DNA of 64,000 bases from Harmonia axyridis (lineage: Eukaryota > Arthropoda > Insecta > Coleoptera > Coccinellidae), in the NCBI RefSeq assembly GCF_914767665.1, contig NC_059501.1:7380501-7444500 (forward strand). Reading direction: 5' to 3'. The position numbers and the translations under genes are program-made. Below are positions 9,791 to 20,385 of this stretch, one piece after another. Each line of letters begins with the position of its first letter. The first letter of the stretch is position 1. The notes under the pieces are model-generated. The model ran no database searches, was not told the origin of the DNA, and saw only the letters and a list, made by a program, of their open reading frames with translations.

Positions 9791-11009
9791 GCAGAAAATC
9801 ATATCGAATTAGTGAATATTTCAGGAATAGGATTTAAATTGTGCGTTACAAACTAAAACATTATTGAAATTTATACCATTTCATAATTTATACAAAAAAG
9901 TACGCTCTCGGTCGAAGGAAATGTGACGTCTCTAGGTAACATTAAACTTAATCCTGAACTGAAATTAGTAAAATTCACATTTTCTGGCGTTTGCAGAACT
10001 AGTAATTTTTCTTATTCCAGTTCATGGTTATGTGAAAATCAGCACTTGGTATCTGCGGATACAGCTAAATTTTCACGAGTCGCCACTGTACTGCGTCTCC
10101 TCCCCCCCAAACCCCTCTTTGGCAGCCGTCAGCCGACAATAACTCAGTGGTATGGATGGACGATTTTTGTCATTTATTATTAGCTCGTATAAGGATTGAT
10201 TTCGACAGTATGTGAAATGAAGTGTGATGTGTTAATTTGGAAGGTTGGCAGGTCGATATGACCTATTTCTTAGATTGAGACTTTCAGTTTTTCTCGTCGA
10301 TATATTATGGAGGGTGAGTTTTGTGCGTTGATGGAGGTCCGAAAGTCGGTGAGTGCTTTAGAAGTTATTATTTTTTTTTCTCCTAAATCGAGCCTTATTT
10401 CTTGGGGCGAATTCAAACCACAAAATACGCTAATTTGATATTCTGATCTGTCGCTCTGCAACGAACTTTCGGTCAACAGAATTTCCCCAAATAGGCCGTC
10501 GAACTTGAGCACCCTGTATCAAACGGAAATCATAATAATAGATGAGATAATTTTATGACATTCGAAAGCTCGTTACTTGGTAACAGCCCAAAGGCGAAAG
10601 CTGAGACGGAAAATTTTTCGACAGAAAAAGTTATGACATTATTAAATTTTAACTAAACATTAGATCCGTTGCTTTTCTCTCATATAGATGATCTATTATA
10701 CCATTGCATCGTGGGCATCTCGGGTTGATTTAAATACTATATTGTTAAACGGGTCAATCATAATGTTATAGTCATTACCTATATTACTTTTATGTTAGAG
10801 TTTGCACAAAACATCTTCACCGTTGCTTCTTTATATTCGGTCCCGTCTTTCTTTCTCATATTGACCGCCTATAATATTTTAGTATGAACTAAATTCTTCT
10901 AAGCTTCTATATTCATTCAATTCATATTCACGTTCACAACAAAAATCCATGAATATTCCACAAATATATTGTTTTTCTGGGAATTTTCCCTTGATTAGAG
11001 CATTTATAC
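9791..11009. other. Gene-free stretch with a solo transposon end
   Basis: No gene recognised. 9920-10200 is less AT-rich than its surroundings, with a C-run near 10103, but no frame resembles a protein. At 10490-10518 there is an isolated terminus reading AGGCCGTCGAACTTGAGCAC then CCTGTA. It is the same end as in the 13292-15414 element, without a matching partner nearby. Confidence 0.5.
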
Positions 11010-11135
11010 TTTGTTATACTTTGAACATACGCATTGCTAAAACATTGTCAAACTCAATCGTGTGTCATAAGTCATAGTGATTGATAATTGCACTGAATGC
11101 AATTATCAGTGTAATGTTGACATAATTGGGTGCAT
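11010..11135 (+). repeat. Dispersed repeat with internal hairpin, copy 1
   Basis: The block TTGTTATACTTTGAACATAC, then GTGATTGATAATTGCACTGA and its self-complement ATGCAATTATCAGTG, recurs at 19933-20075 in the same orientation. The hairpin GATAATTGCA/TGCAATTATC is shared by both copies. Confidence 0.7.
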
Positions 11136-12660
11136 TGTTTCATATCTTTGCCACAAACAGATGAAATTTTAACTGTCAAAAAATGTCTGGGTAATTTTCT
11201 CGTTTTGTAACTCCAATTTATGAACAGCGTAAATATGGGACGCTTATTATATTTATTTTTGCATGTTTACAGTTTATGTTGCAGGTTGCACGAAACACTC
11301 ACTTAGTCACTTTTAAGTGTATCGTAGCAGTTTGTACAATTATTATTAAACATAGCTTAAACTATACCTGAAACGTCATTCACCTTTTCTTTAGCTGTCC
11401 ATAATTTATCCATTATATTACCTGAATAGTTACCGAACTTGTTGTTTTTTTGTTCGGTAATTATAGCAGATATCTCTTCGCCAATCAATGTTTCATCTTT
11501 AATGTCCAATTTCTCCGAACTGAAAGGTTACTCACTATTTTCTTTGACAACCGGAAAAGATTTTACCCCCCATATATTTTTCAAGCAATTAAATCTGCCT
11601 TAGATTGACCAAAATTATTAGCAGTTGGCCGACGAAAACAATGTCCTGTGTATTAGGCGAATTCAGTGATTTACAACATATTTATAATCTTCTTTTATAA
11701 TTTTCTTGCGGCGTAGATATTTAAGAAAATATGATGGACCAACATAGCCTTTTCTAGTTCAGTTAACCTCTCTGTTGCTACATCTTCGTTTGTCTTGTTA
11801 GGACCAGCCTTCCCAATACGCTTGAAAAAAAGGTAAGAAAAAAAATTTTTTTTTTGTTCGATGTGTGCTTGTTATTTTGCACTGTTCATATAATTGACAA
11901 GAAAATTTGATTTGATTGTTCACCCCATGGACAGGGTAGAACTTTGTGGGAATTCTTGTTATTTGTAGAGTGTATTGTTTGAATAATATTTCTGCAAATA
12001 AATTTATTACTATTATTTGCGAAAATTTCATGAATTTTGTAGTCTCATTGATTCTCTACAACTTTTGCCAATCAAATAATAAGCGCTTATTTTCGAAATA
12101 TTCCAGACTGCTTGCAAAATATTTTCTTCAAAGTGGCATATAAAATTCATTTATTACAAATAATCATGGCTTAGTCCATTTATTCATATTTGGATCAAAA
12201 GCTTGAATCCAAAATCTTCAATATCATTGAAATTCAGTTTATATAATTCATATCGGCGACATGTTCTGGTAAAACCTAATACTAAAGCCTCCTAAAAAGT
12301 GCACATTACATAAAAAACAGCCACTCTCCTTTATTTCTCTTAAATTGTAATTAATCTCTATAATATGTTATGAGAATCATATAAACCTTGAAAATTATTG
12401 GAAAAAACGTATCAGAATTTTTTTAATATCTCGAACAGAAACGATATAGGGAAATATTTGAAACTGATGTTTTTCAGAAACTCCCGCTAATTCGAGATCG
12501 AATCAAAATATCTATGATATGCTTCCTGATATCTTATTACATATTAAAAAAAAAAAGTCTAAATACTCGAGATGATTTCAGTGATTATTTTCTTCACATG
12601 TCAAAATCTGACGTTTTGGTGGTTTCAACTAATAGCAATGCATCATTCCAGTCAATCATT
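11136..12660. other. Gene-free AT-rich stretch
   Basis: Nothing is supported as a gene; open frames near 11798-12143 are compositional. About 12400-12590 resembles 36000-36180 in the ftz intron (both contain AATCAAAATATCTATGAT), so part of this is an old dispersed repeat. Confidence 0.5.
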
Positions 12661-12662
12661 CG

Positions 12663-12830
12663 GGATTATACTGATAACATAACTTATGTTCTGATGAACC
12701 AATAGAATCCGTGAATTTTCCAAAGTTACGTCGTATTGATAAGTGGATATACCCTTAACGAGTGGTATAATCGTTTTGGTGTTTTGCCTTCTGCCATATT
12801 GTGGTCATTTCCATAGTAACATTTTTGGAC
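12663..12830 (+). repeat. Direct repeat copy 1 (partner 15510-15675)
   Basis: TCTGATGAACCAATAGAATC through TTTCCATAGTAACA is repeated in the same orientation at about 15537-15670. The pair flanks the 13292-15414 foldback at unequal distance, so the insertion may have landed inside or beside a tandem duplication. Confidence 0.7.
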
Positions 12831-12883
12831 GTTCGCCAAAAAAATTTAAGTCAAGCTCAGTGAAATGTCATTGAATTATCACA

Positions 12884-13170
12884 ATATATATCAAATAATT
12901 TGACAACTTTGTGTCTAATCCTTCACAATAATATATCTATATGATATATTTAGTTTATTTTCGTCTTGAAATATATTCGTTGTTCAATTTGTTAACCGTT
13001 TACTCAATTTGTACAGTTTTATTCATTTTGAATTTTCTTCTGGTTGATTATTAAAATTGTCATTTTTCGAATTGGAATATATTTCAAGACAAAAATAAAC
13101 TAAATATATCATATAGATATATTATTGTGAAGGATTTAACACAAAGTTGTCAAATTATTTGATATATAAA
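12884..13170. mobile_element. Foldback MITE with about 85-bp arms
   Basis: The left arm (12884-12980, ATATATCAAATAATTTGACA onward) is mirrored by the right arm (13072-13168). The unpaired core, about 90 bases, holds GTTAACCGTTTACTCAATTTG. A related copy at 62095-62285 has the same arm but carries the core in the opposite orientation. No coding sequence. Confidence 0.8.
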
Positions 13171-14065
13171 AAATATCCTTCTTCACGTAGACTCATTAAA
13201 CTTTAGTAATTATCAAAATGCTTTGATTATAGTTATTGAAATTATTCGTTATATAATCGTAACGGATACCAACTCGAGCATAGACAATATACAGGGTGTT
13301 TCAAGTTCGACGGCCTATTAGACGTTTCTGGAGAACGGGGCCGATTTGAAATCTGAAAATTCGGAATATGACATTGTTCATGATTCTCTATTCTGCTAAA
13401 ATATTTTTGGAGTTCTGGCACTTCCGGTTATACAAGAATTAATAATAATAATAATAATAATAAAATGGTTAAAAAAAAATTTTTTTTTCAATTTTTTGTC
13501 TTAGATATTATCAAGACTTCCACTCTCAATTACTTTTTGCTAAAATTATTGCATAAGTCTCCATAGTTTTCGAGATATTAAGGAAAAACCGTAAAAAAGA
13601 GACAATTTCCTTAGTCACAATTACGTGAATTATTTTTACTGTGAATATCCTATGCCTATACTCAATTCACTTTCTCAAATTAGAATGATGTAGAAATATC
13701 GTGCATATCTTGAATTTGAAAAATATCATCACAGGATGTTTCAAATATTGTGCCAAAAATTATGAACAAAATTTGATCATAACTTTCGATTTTCAAATTA
13801 GAACCCTATTTTTTTTGTGATTTCGTTGGATTCTACGGTAAAAAATAAGGGTAGTGTCCAAACATGAATATGCTCCCAAATTCAATAATTCAGGAGTTAT
13901 TCGAGATTTTATGAATTCATGTTATACGTGAGGGTCAATTTTATTCGATCTGTTTCCAGACAGACTGGCAATAATACTCTATGACCATAGAAATTTAAAT
14001 AGCTAATTACTTTACATGTGACAGGTGTTTTCATTGTCAAAGCTACACTAATTTGATAGCACGAA

Positions 14066-14254
14066 TTGAATTTCCGATATTCAAATTACAAAATTGTGTA
14101 TATATTTTTCTCTAATTATGTGGCAAATCAGTTCATTCCGTCACATCTTGTGGAACAAAATAGACTGGAACGGATTTATCTATTATTATCTGTCAAATTT
14201 GTGATACAGAAAACTGTTCTGCCAACCCACATTTTTCAATGCAAAAATCACTAA
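14066..14254 (+). pseudogene. Mariner-like transposase N-terminus, copy in left half of foldback
   Basis: Reads MNFRYSNYKIVYIFFSNYVA, then QFIPSHLVEQNR and LLLSVKF. It aligns in pattern with the minus-strand fragment at 14610-14816 (M-N-x-R-Y-S-N, a Gln-x-x-x-P block, a Leu-rich turn). It is the more decayed of the two. The resemblance is to the N-terminal helix-turn-helix region of insect mariner-like transposases. No catalytic domain. Confidence 0.5.
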
Positions 14255-14609
14255 TAGATATTTATGGAAATTTCCGTCAATTTCAATAAAAAGGCAGTGA
14301 ATTCGGGATAATGATATTTAAAACTCGTACAGAAGGCTCATTCTAGATTCTACCACTCGTTCATGTTGAACTCCTCGAAGAATATCAATAACTTCTGCAC
14401 TTGTATTATAAATTATTATTTATTATTATAAATTATTATTTATTATTGGTAAAACTCATCGATTTTTAAATCAGAAATTTTCTCATCTTCTTGAAAGGAT
14501 GTTTCATACTTTATGAATATCCATTATTCTGGAGTTCCTACCTAGAAGAAAAAAACCTGTACCTACCAAATGAGATAAAATCATGCAGGACTCCTGTGTA
14601 GAATACATT

Positions 14610-14816
14610 TCATGAATTTAGGAAAAAATCAGCGTGGTGATGAAAAGGGAGTAACAGAAATTTTGAAATATACTTCCGAAATATCTTCTTGTCAATTGGT
14701 GGTAAATGTGGATATTTCTGATTGAATGCCCGACAAAATCTCGGAACAATTTGGTTGCATTCGCCGTGGATATGGAATAGATCCAGAATTTCATTATTTG
14801 AATAACGAGGATTCAT
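14610..14816 (-). pseudogene. Mariner-like transposase N-terminus, copy in right half of foldback
   Basis: Reads MNPRYSNNEILDLFHIHGEC, then NQIVPRFCRAFNQKYPHLPP and IDKKIFRKYISKF. This is a recognisable N-terminal helix-turn-helix of the insect mariner-like type (YSNxEILD... IHGEC... FNxxYPHLPP). The frame ends before any catalytic motif. It is the inverted counterpart of 14066-14254. Confidence 0.6.
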
Positions 14817-15436
14817 ATCGTGAAATTATAATCTACTAACTTTGAAATTTTTTTTTTAAATTTTAATTTCTATTATCATAGAATAATGATTTTAAACGCA
14901 CAGAATAAATAAAATTGACCCTACTTATAACATAAATTCATAAAATCTCGAATAACTCTTGAATTATTGAATTTGAGAGCAAAATCATGTTTGTACACTA
15001 CCCTTATTTTGCACCGTAGAATCCAACGAAATCACAAAAAAAATAAGGTTCTAATTTGAAAATCGAAAGTTATGATCAAATTTTGTTCACAATTTTTGGC
15101 ACAATATTTGAAACATCCTGTGATGATATTTTTCAAATTCAAGATATGCACGATATTCCTACATCATTCTAGTTTGAGAAAGTGAATTGAGTATAAGCAT
15201 AGGATATTCACAGTAAAAATAATTAACGTAATTGTGACCAAGGAAATTCTCTCTTTTTTACGGTTTTTTCCTGATATTTTGAAAACTCTGGAAACTTTGA
15301 AAATATTTTAGCTGAATAGAGCATCATGAACAATGTCATATTCCGAATTTTCAGATTTCAAAGCGGCCCCGTTCTCCAGAAACGTCTAATAGGCCGTCGA
15401 ACTTGAAACACCCTATTTCGATTATATGAACCTCTT

Positions 15437-15760
15437 CTCGAGCTGAGCTCTCGTGATGTTTGGCGAACTAATTCGGTGTATAATCGAATATTGACTGTGC
15501 TCTTGTGATATTATAACTGATTATATAACTCATGTTCTGATGAACCAATAGAATCCGTAAATTTCCCTTAGTAACGGCGTATTGATAAGTGAATGTACTA
15601 CTTGACGACGTGATATAATCGTTTTGGTGTTTCGCCTCCTGCCAAATTGTGATCATTTCCATAGTAACAACACTCGAGCTGCGCTTTCGTGATGTTACGC
15701 GAACTACGTCTCGTGAATCTGTGTATAATCGAATATTGTCTGTTAAGTTTTGATCAGAGT
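15437..15760 (+). repeat. Local direct repeats
   Basis: CTCGAGCTGAGCTCTCGTGA (from about 15437) recurs in variant form as CTCGAGCTGCGCTTTCGTGA (from about 15672). Each is followed by GTGTATAATCGAATATTG. GCTCTTGTGATATTATAACT occurs near 15500 and again near 16405. The 15510-15675 part is the partner of 12663-12830. Function unknown. Confidence 0.6.
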
Positions 15761-15906
15761 TCATAGAACTGAGCGCCGCCATTGTCCAATGATTCACCCC
15801 TGAAGTTAGTTATAGATAATTCCGCGCACTTTATGAGTGCGTTGCACGCAGTCGTCCTTATAATGACGGCTGGCCATAATGATAATTTAACTATGTCCGT
15901 TTTATC

Positions 15907-16356
15907 TGTAGCACTTCTATGTTGTTAACCTTTTTTCTATGGTTCGACAAGAAGGTCGAGGGGGGTAAGAGATCGTATAGAGAGTGACAGTCAGTTCAAG
16001 TCAGTTCAGTTATATTCAACACACAGTCTAGTAAGTACAAGACAAGTATATTATAGTATAGTTCTTCGTTGCTCTCGCCCCTTGAGACACAGTGTATAGC
16101 TTGCACATTTCAAGTTAGTTAAATATTGGCCTTGTCGCCACGTGGTTAAAAAAGACCCTACAGTCGGTCATCTTCGTTAGTACCCAAGTCGGTAAATTGT
16201 TATTGGATAAGTGCGTGGAACTGATTCATAGTTTTCGATAACTAGTTAAGCGAATCTTGTAAAGTGTACATTGTGTAATTGTTTATATAAACCTACTTCA
16301 ATAAATAGTGTGGAAAATTTCATGGTCCTTCGAACTTCATAACCCAGTATCTTACA
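15907..16356 (+). mobile_element. Probable solo LTR
   Basis: The 450-bp block begins TGTAGCAC and ends CTTACA, giving the TGTA...TACA ends common in Ty3/gypsy-type LTRs. It is less AT-rich than its flanks, has an initiator-like TCAGTT cluster (15990-16010) and an AATAAA signal near 16302. No primer-binding site, gag or pol follows. A clean target duplication was not found, so the boundaries and the call are tentative. Confidence 0.45.
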
Positions 16357-16919
16357 GTCCAATTTATGTATGGATGTTCTCATCTAATAGTTACATTGTC
16401 TATGCTCTTGTGATATTATAACTGATAATACGACTTCCTCATTGTTTACATTGAAATGTCAAAATTTTACTTTGAATTCATCATTATTGACAGATTAAAG
16501 TTAAGATTAAATTATATGGTTACAATCCAATTCTGTGCTCCCAACAGAATATTGAATACTTAATTTGTTGAAAAAATAATCTTCTCAAATACAACTCTCT
16601 TCAAATTTCAGCAAAATATTATTTATGACAATTCCATCTTTTTTCAATTGTGAAATGCTCATTATTTTTTAAACCACCGGAAATATATTCATATATTTTA
16701 AGAATAAATCGAAATTTGCATTACTCAAATTTGTTTATTTGAGGCAAATACATTCAACAAAACCGAGTATAGATAAAATCACTAACGGACTCGTGATTTT
16801 ATCAATCGGTTTGTTTTCATGTTTTGGCCAAATAAACAAGTTTTCGTGGAAAAGAAAAATTATAATATTTGAAGCACTCGTGGTATTACCTTTGAACATT
16901 GACTTTCGGACACCCTGTA

Positions 16920-17100
16920 CAACGAGATTTCTTCATTCCTCCTTACCATTCACGATCAACCTCCAAAACTCACCGATCGCATTTCCGCATCAAAACGTTT
17001 CGTCAATTTCTACCTTTACGCCTGTCGAGCAACCCTCGACAGACCGAGACCTCGTAGACTCGAAGCCGTCGATCGGCGAGCAAGCGGTGTTCTACCGCCG
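16920..17100. promoter_or_regulatory. Left half of a GC-rich island split by a Transib element
   Basis: This starts after a transposon end (CACCCTGTAC, about 16910-16919) and runs to the Transib target duplication CGCCG (17096-17100). It is much richer in C/G than the region, with CGACAG, CGAGAC and GATCGGCGAG patches. It continues in the right half at 18507-18800. Open frames across it are compositional. Confidence 0.3.
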
Positions 17101-17356
17101 CACAGTGGGGCAATATACCCAGAATGTTGGCAAAAAATCAGAAAACTGTTTTTAAATTACGAAATGATTTATTTATTCATTTATAAGGTACAATGAAGCC
17201 CATTAAAAAATAAAAGTGTAAAAAAACCACGGGTAGAGGTTCGATTCCAGGCAGAAAAGAATTCGGGACAACTAAAAATTAAGAATTTTAATGAATCATT
17301 TTCTCCAATGAAAAACAAAAAAAACAACTTTGATACATATTTTGAATTTTGATTAT

Positions 17357-17665
17357 TTAGAAATCAGAATTGGTATCATTATAAATTTGTTCTTCCTCCT
17401 TTTCTTCTGATGATGAATCAGATGGGGATGAAACATTCAACAATTGCAAAGCTTCCCTTGGAATTTTTTCTTGTTTCTTTTTTTTCATTTTCCTTTTGCT
17501 TGTAATTACTGGATCGCTACTAATCAAAAATAAGTTGAAAATATCTTCATTTCTTTTGGATCTACTACACTTTCTGGAATTATGTATCTTTTGAAATCCT
17601 TATTCTGTGCTTCCCGAGCTTCCTCACTGATCTGTCCAATAGGTAATAGTGCAGAAGACATGATC
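17357..17665 (-). pseudogene. Transib transposase, last exon (frameshifted)
   Basis: On the minus strand a splice acceptor (TTTCCCTTATAG) precedes the exon at 17665. It reads SSALLPIGQISEEAREAQNK and DFKRY, then after a one-base frameshift near 17585 HNSRKCSRSKRNEDIFNL and ISSDPVITSKRK. An acidic tail (SDSSSEEKEEEQ) follows, ending NSDF-stop at 17357. LPIGxxSEEAxEARNKDxRR, HxxRKCSR and SSDPVI(S/T)S are the conserved C-terminal blocks I associate with insect Transib-type transposases. Unshifted, the frame runs into a stop about 19 residues past the indel. The catalytic DDE region lies in exons that are absent here. Confidence 0.7.
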
Positions 17666-18236
17666 CTATAAGGGAAAGGAAAAGACACTTATTAGTTCGT
17701 GAACTGTAGACTTCACTCAGTTCCTTCAATTGAAAACATATTTTAAATCATGGTATCGATACCTTTCTTCAATTAAAATATTTTTCGGGCCACATTTTGG
17801 GCTGCTAATCATTATTATTAGTACATAAGACTTAATTTTTTATTCCATACAACTTTCTCAACATACAAATGAATTGAACAAATAAATATAAACAAGCTAG
17901 ATGTAGATATGAAGTCCAGGGCGGGTTACGTTGCATTACCATTATGTATCAAAACTACTCATAAAATTAATGTCCTATTGAGTAAAAAGGCAACAAAAGG
18001 CAAACAAAGACAAGTAAATTTCAAACAGGGCTCCTCAAGCTTTCTATTGAATATAAAATGAAAACGGTATCTGGTGGAGCTCCATAACAAAAAGTCCAAA
18101 ATATATGCGTGACATGCAAAAATTTCAACACTTGTACATCTTATTTAAAAATGCCTTATTGACCTACTATATTTGAGAATATTATAACATTCAAATAGTA
18201 AAATTGTCGTCACTTACCTGAGGTTGAAGCTTCCAT
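17665..18236 (-). pseudogene. Transib transposase start exon and residual intron
   Basis: On the minus strand ATG at 18236 opens a 19-base exon (18218-18236, reading MEASTS plus one base) that ends at a consensus donor, CAG/GTAAGT (18217-18212). The 553 bases to the acceptor before 17665 carry no coding sequence. Exon 1 ends after one base of a codon, while the last exon needs two bases from the preceding exon. A direct splice would therefore be out of frame, which fits loss of the internal exons by deletion. Confidence 0.5.
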
Positions 18237-18506
18237 ATTTGGTTTTCAAGAATTATTACGAAATAATAACAAACTAACTATTCAAAAGTTGAGTACACAA
18301 TGAACTAAAGTTTACAGCTTATAAAATATTTTGATACAGTGAAAATAATAGACAACTAACAAGTCATTGAAAAGTTCGGTGGCTGAAATAAGGGTATTAT
18401 CTAATCCGTAGGATGGTTTACTACGTATTCTAAACAAAAAAAATCCTCGATACTGATTTTAATTTTTGATTTTTTGCCAACTTTCTGGGTATCTTGCCCC
18501 ACTGTG

Positions 18507-18800
18507 CGCCGCTTCGAAATTCCCGTCGTTGGGAATCTATTAGTCGTCGGGTCGGGCCCCACGGCATTGTTAAATGTACCGGACGGGGTCCCGGGCCGGA
18601 TCGCAACATCCCATGATTGACAGCTGGGGCCGGCCGGATGATTAACGACATCTTGCCGAAATGACGATTACGTAGTTTGGAACACGAAGACACGTACGCG
18701 AGGTGCTAGATCGATTCTGCAGATTGGAAGGCTGGGATGTATCAGATGGCCGGTGGTGTGTTTCGTTCGTTTTGGACGTCTTCAGGTTATAATGATATTA
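18507..18800. promoter_or_regulatory. Right half of the GC-rich island with Pbx-Meis and Exd-Hox-like sites
   Basis: The sequence after the Transib is strongly GC-rich (GGGTCGGGCCCC, GGACGGGGTCCCGGGCC). It contains TGATTGACAG at 18614-18623, the exact composite decamer bound by Pbx/Exd with Meis/Hth, and TGATTAAC at 18639-18646, close to Exd-Hox octamers, 16 bases further on. With 16920-17100 it forms about 475 bp of host sequence with no transposon character. An enhancer bound by Hox cofactors is plausible inside a Hox complex, but this is inferred from motifs alone. An untranslated exon is an alternative. Confidence 0.35.
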
Positions 18801-19932
18801 GGGTGGCGAATGCTTAGTTTGAGAATGATTTCAACAGCTGATAGATCGTGTTATTTAAAAAAAAAGGTCAACAAACGTTCTATAGCCACGATACAGGGTG
18901 TCCAAAGTTCTTAAATGTGTACACTTTTCTCACTAGGTTTTTCGGTGCCGATTCATTTTTATTCTATGCGGAAATGGCTTGATCGATTTTTCTAATTTTT
19001 GGAAGAAACGTTTTTACAAAAAAGTTTATAATTTTTGTTGTATATCACTCTGGAAATTGAATGATAAATTCCGAAAATTTTCTCATATTCATGGACCTTC
19101 CAATTTTTCTATAGCAAATTATCCAGTAGATGGCCCTAGTTGAAAGGTTTGAAACAAGTTTATCGTTTAGCATTATTTTTTATAAAATTTAAATTCATTG
19201 AACTCGTTTAACTCCATAATCGCTCGCGTTGAATGAATTTATTTATTGTATTTTTTATTTATTTCATTCACTCTATCTCAGTACATTCACTATAAATGTT
19301 TACATTCATTACAATTTTACAATAATAACAACAAAATTTTCCCTTTGAGCACCTAGGTGTGTAACACCTGTATGTGCTGTATTTATACAAACAAAAGTAT
19401 ATTTTTTTTTGTAAAATACAACGCTTTTTGATATTTTATTTTATAATTTCACTCATAGTTCAGCGGATTTCTGAACACAACCAAGTGTAACTATGAAAAA
19501 CATTGGTGGTATCAGGCTAAATTGCTATACAGGGCTGGCGTTAGAGGTAAAAGAGTAGAGCGACCGTTTCAGGCATCTCTATTTGAGGGGCGGTAATACG
19601 GCCCAGTTTTTGGCCGCCTTTTCATATTTCTTGATTTTTTAACATGAGGTTGTATCGCTCCGCTCCGTTGTCATCATTCCTTGCTATAAAATCTCCAAAC
19701 CGCCTTTACTAAGCCACCTGTAGAATGAATAACACATGGCAGCCCAATCAATATAAACAGAATTCCCTGCATCACCGATTTCGGCCACCACATGCCTGAT
19801 GTGATTTTCCACACTTGACTGTCTCAAATGCTATTTCCTTGAGAATCTGATTCCGTCAATAAATGTGTTTTTGAGTAAAAATTAACGCTTTTATTATTTT
19901 TTTTAAACCATCCATCCTCCGTGCCGCACCCT
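18800..19932. other. Gene-free stretch with transposon ends and a dispersed repeat
   Basis: ACAGGGTGTCC at 18893 is a transposon terminus, possibly paired with GCACCCTGTAC near 19925. Within it, 19565-19645 (CATCTCTATTTGAGGGGCGG then CGGCCCAG) is repeated at 53070-53140. No coding sequence. Confidence 0.5.
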
Positions 19933-20075
19933 GTACATTGTTATACTTTGAACATACGCATTGCTACAACGTTGAAATTTATTAAAAATGAATTTGTCAA
20001 ACTCAGTCGTTTTGTCATAGTGATTGATAATTGCACTGAATGCAATTATCAGTGCAATGTTAACATGATTGGTTA
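19933..20075 (+). repeat. Dispersed repeat with internal hairpin, copy 2
   Basis: Same sequence block as 11010-11135, with a short insertion (TTGAAATTTATTAAAAATGA region) in this copy. It retains the GATAATTGCA/TGCAATTATC hairpin. Confidence 0.7.
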
Positions 20076-20259
20076 AACTTATTTCGATGACACAAAATAA
20101 TAATGATAACTTCTTTAATTCACTAGAAACTCAACAAAATTTACATTCGAACATAACTTATGCAAAAATGAAAATATACAGAATTGATCAAAAAAAGGAA
20201 AAAAACGAGCATATCAATGAACAAATACAATAAACTGCCTAAAAATCACACTGATAAGG

Positions 20260-20385
20260 ACCGAGGATATAGGTCATAATCTTTTTCTTCCCCGACATTA
20301 TATATAACAGTTTAAAATTATCAGGAACATCGTTGTACAACCTGCAAATGTTATAACTGAAACTATTTTTCAGATAGATGTTCTG
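20260..20385 (-). pseudogene. Possible non-LTR RT C-terminal scrap
   Basis: On the minus strand the sequence reads LKNSFSYNICRLYNDVPDNF then KLL. This resembles the F-x-Y-x-G/I-x-x-L-Y/F-N-x-(L/V)-P block near the end of CR1/Jockey-type reverse transcriptases. It is short and isolated, so the call is weak. Confidence 0.3.

Larger units (their letters stand above)
13292..15414. mobile_element. 2.1-kb foldback transposon, apparently an inverted dimer of a mariner-like 5' end
   Basis: The left end CAGGGTGTTTCAAGTTCGAC follows TA (13290-13291); the right end is its inverse, finishing at about 15414. The arms (13292-13970 and 14920-15414) are near-complementary through several hundred bases. Towards the centre each arm leads into a transposase N-terminus pointing inwards (14066-14254 on + and 14610-14816 on -). 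The element therefore reads 5' end, start of transposase, then the same in inverse order. A 573-bp derivative sits in the ftz intron at 37801-38373 and a solo end at 10490-10518. Confidence 0.8.
17101..18506 (-). mobile_element. Transib-type transposon, deletion derivative, with RSS-like ends
   Basis: The element is flanked by a perfect 5-bp GC-rich duplication, CGCCG (17096-17100 and 18507-18511), as is typical of Transib. Both ends start CACAGTG, then a 23-bp spacer, then CAAAAAATC: left 17101-17139, right the reverse complement at 18468-18506. The two ends match at 37 of 39 positions. CACAGTG is the consensus heptamer of the vertebrate V(D)J recombination signal, which is known to derive from Transib ends. 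Inside, on the minus strand, are a start exon and the last exon of a transposase; the middle is deleted. The right end is the 5' side of the gene. It is non-autonomous as it stands. Confidence 0.85.

Noticed and set aside
13440..13465. AAT microsatellites here and near 42725 and 48095 as CRISPR-like or regulatory arrays
   Set aside because: Simple trinucleotide repeats without spacers; CRISPR arrays are not expected in an insect genome.
16739..17155. 138-codon + strand open frame
   Set aside because: It runs from AT-rich DNA through the GC-rich island into the Transib end, so it crosses an insertion boundary and cannot be an original gene.
17225..17250. GGTTCGATTCC, a match to the tRNA/SINE B box
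   Set aside because: No A box at the right distance, no cloverleaf and no SINE tail; it lies inside the Transib element and is probably chance.
18430..18693. 87-codon minus-strand open frame
   Set aside because: It crosses the right end of the Transib; open by GC-rich composition only.
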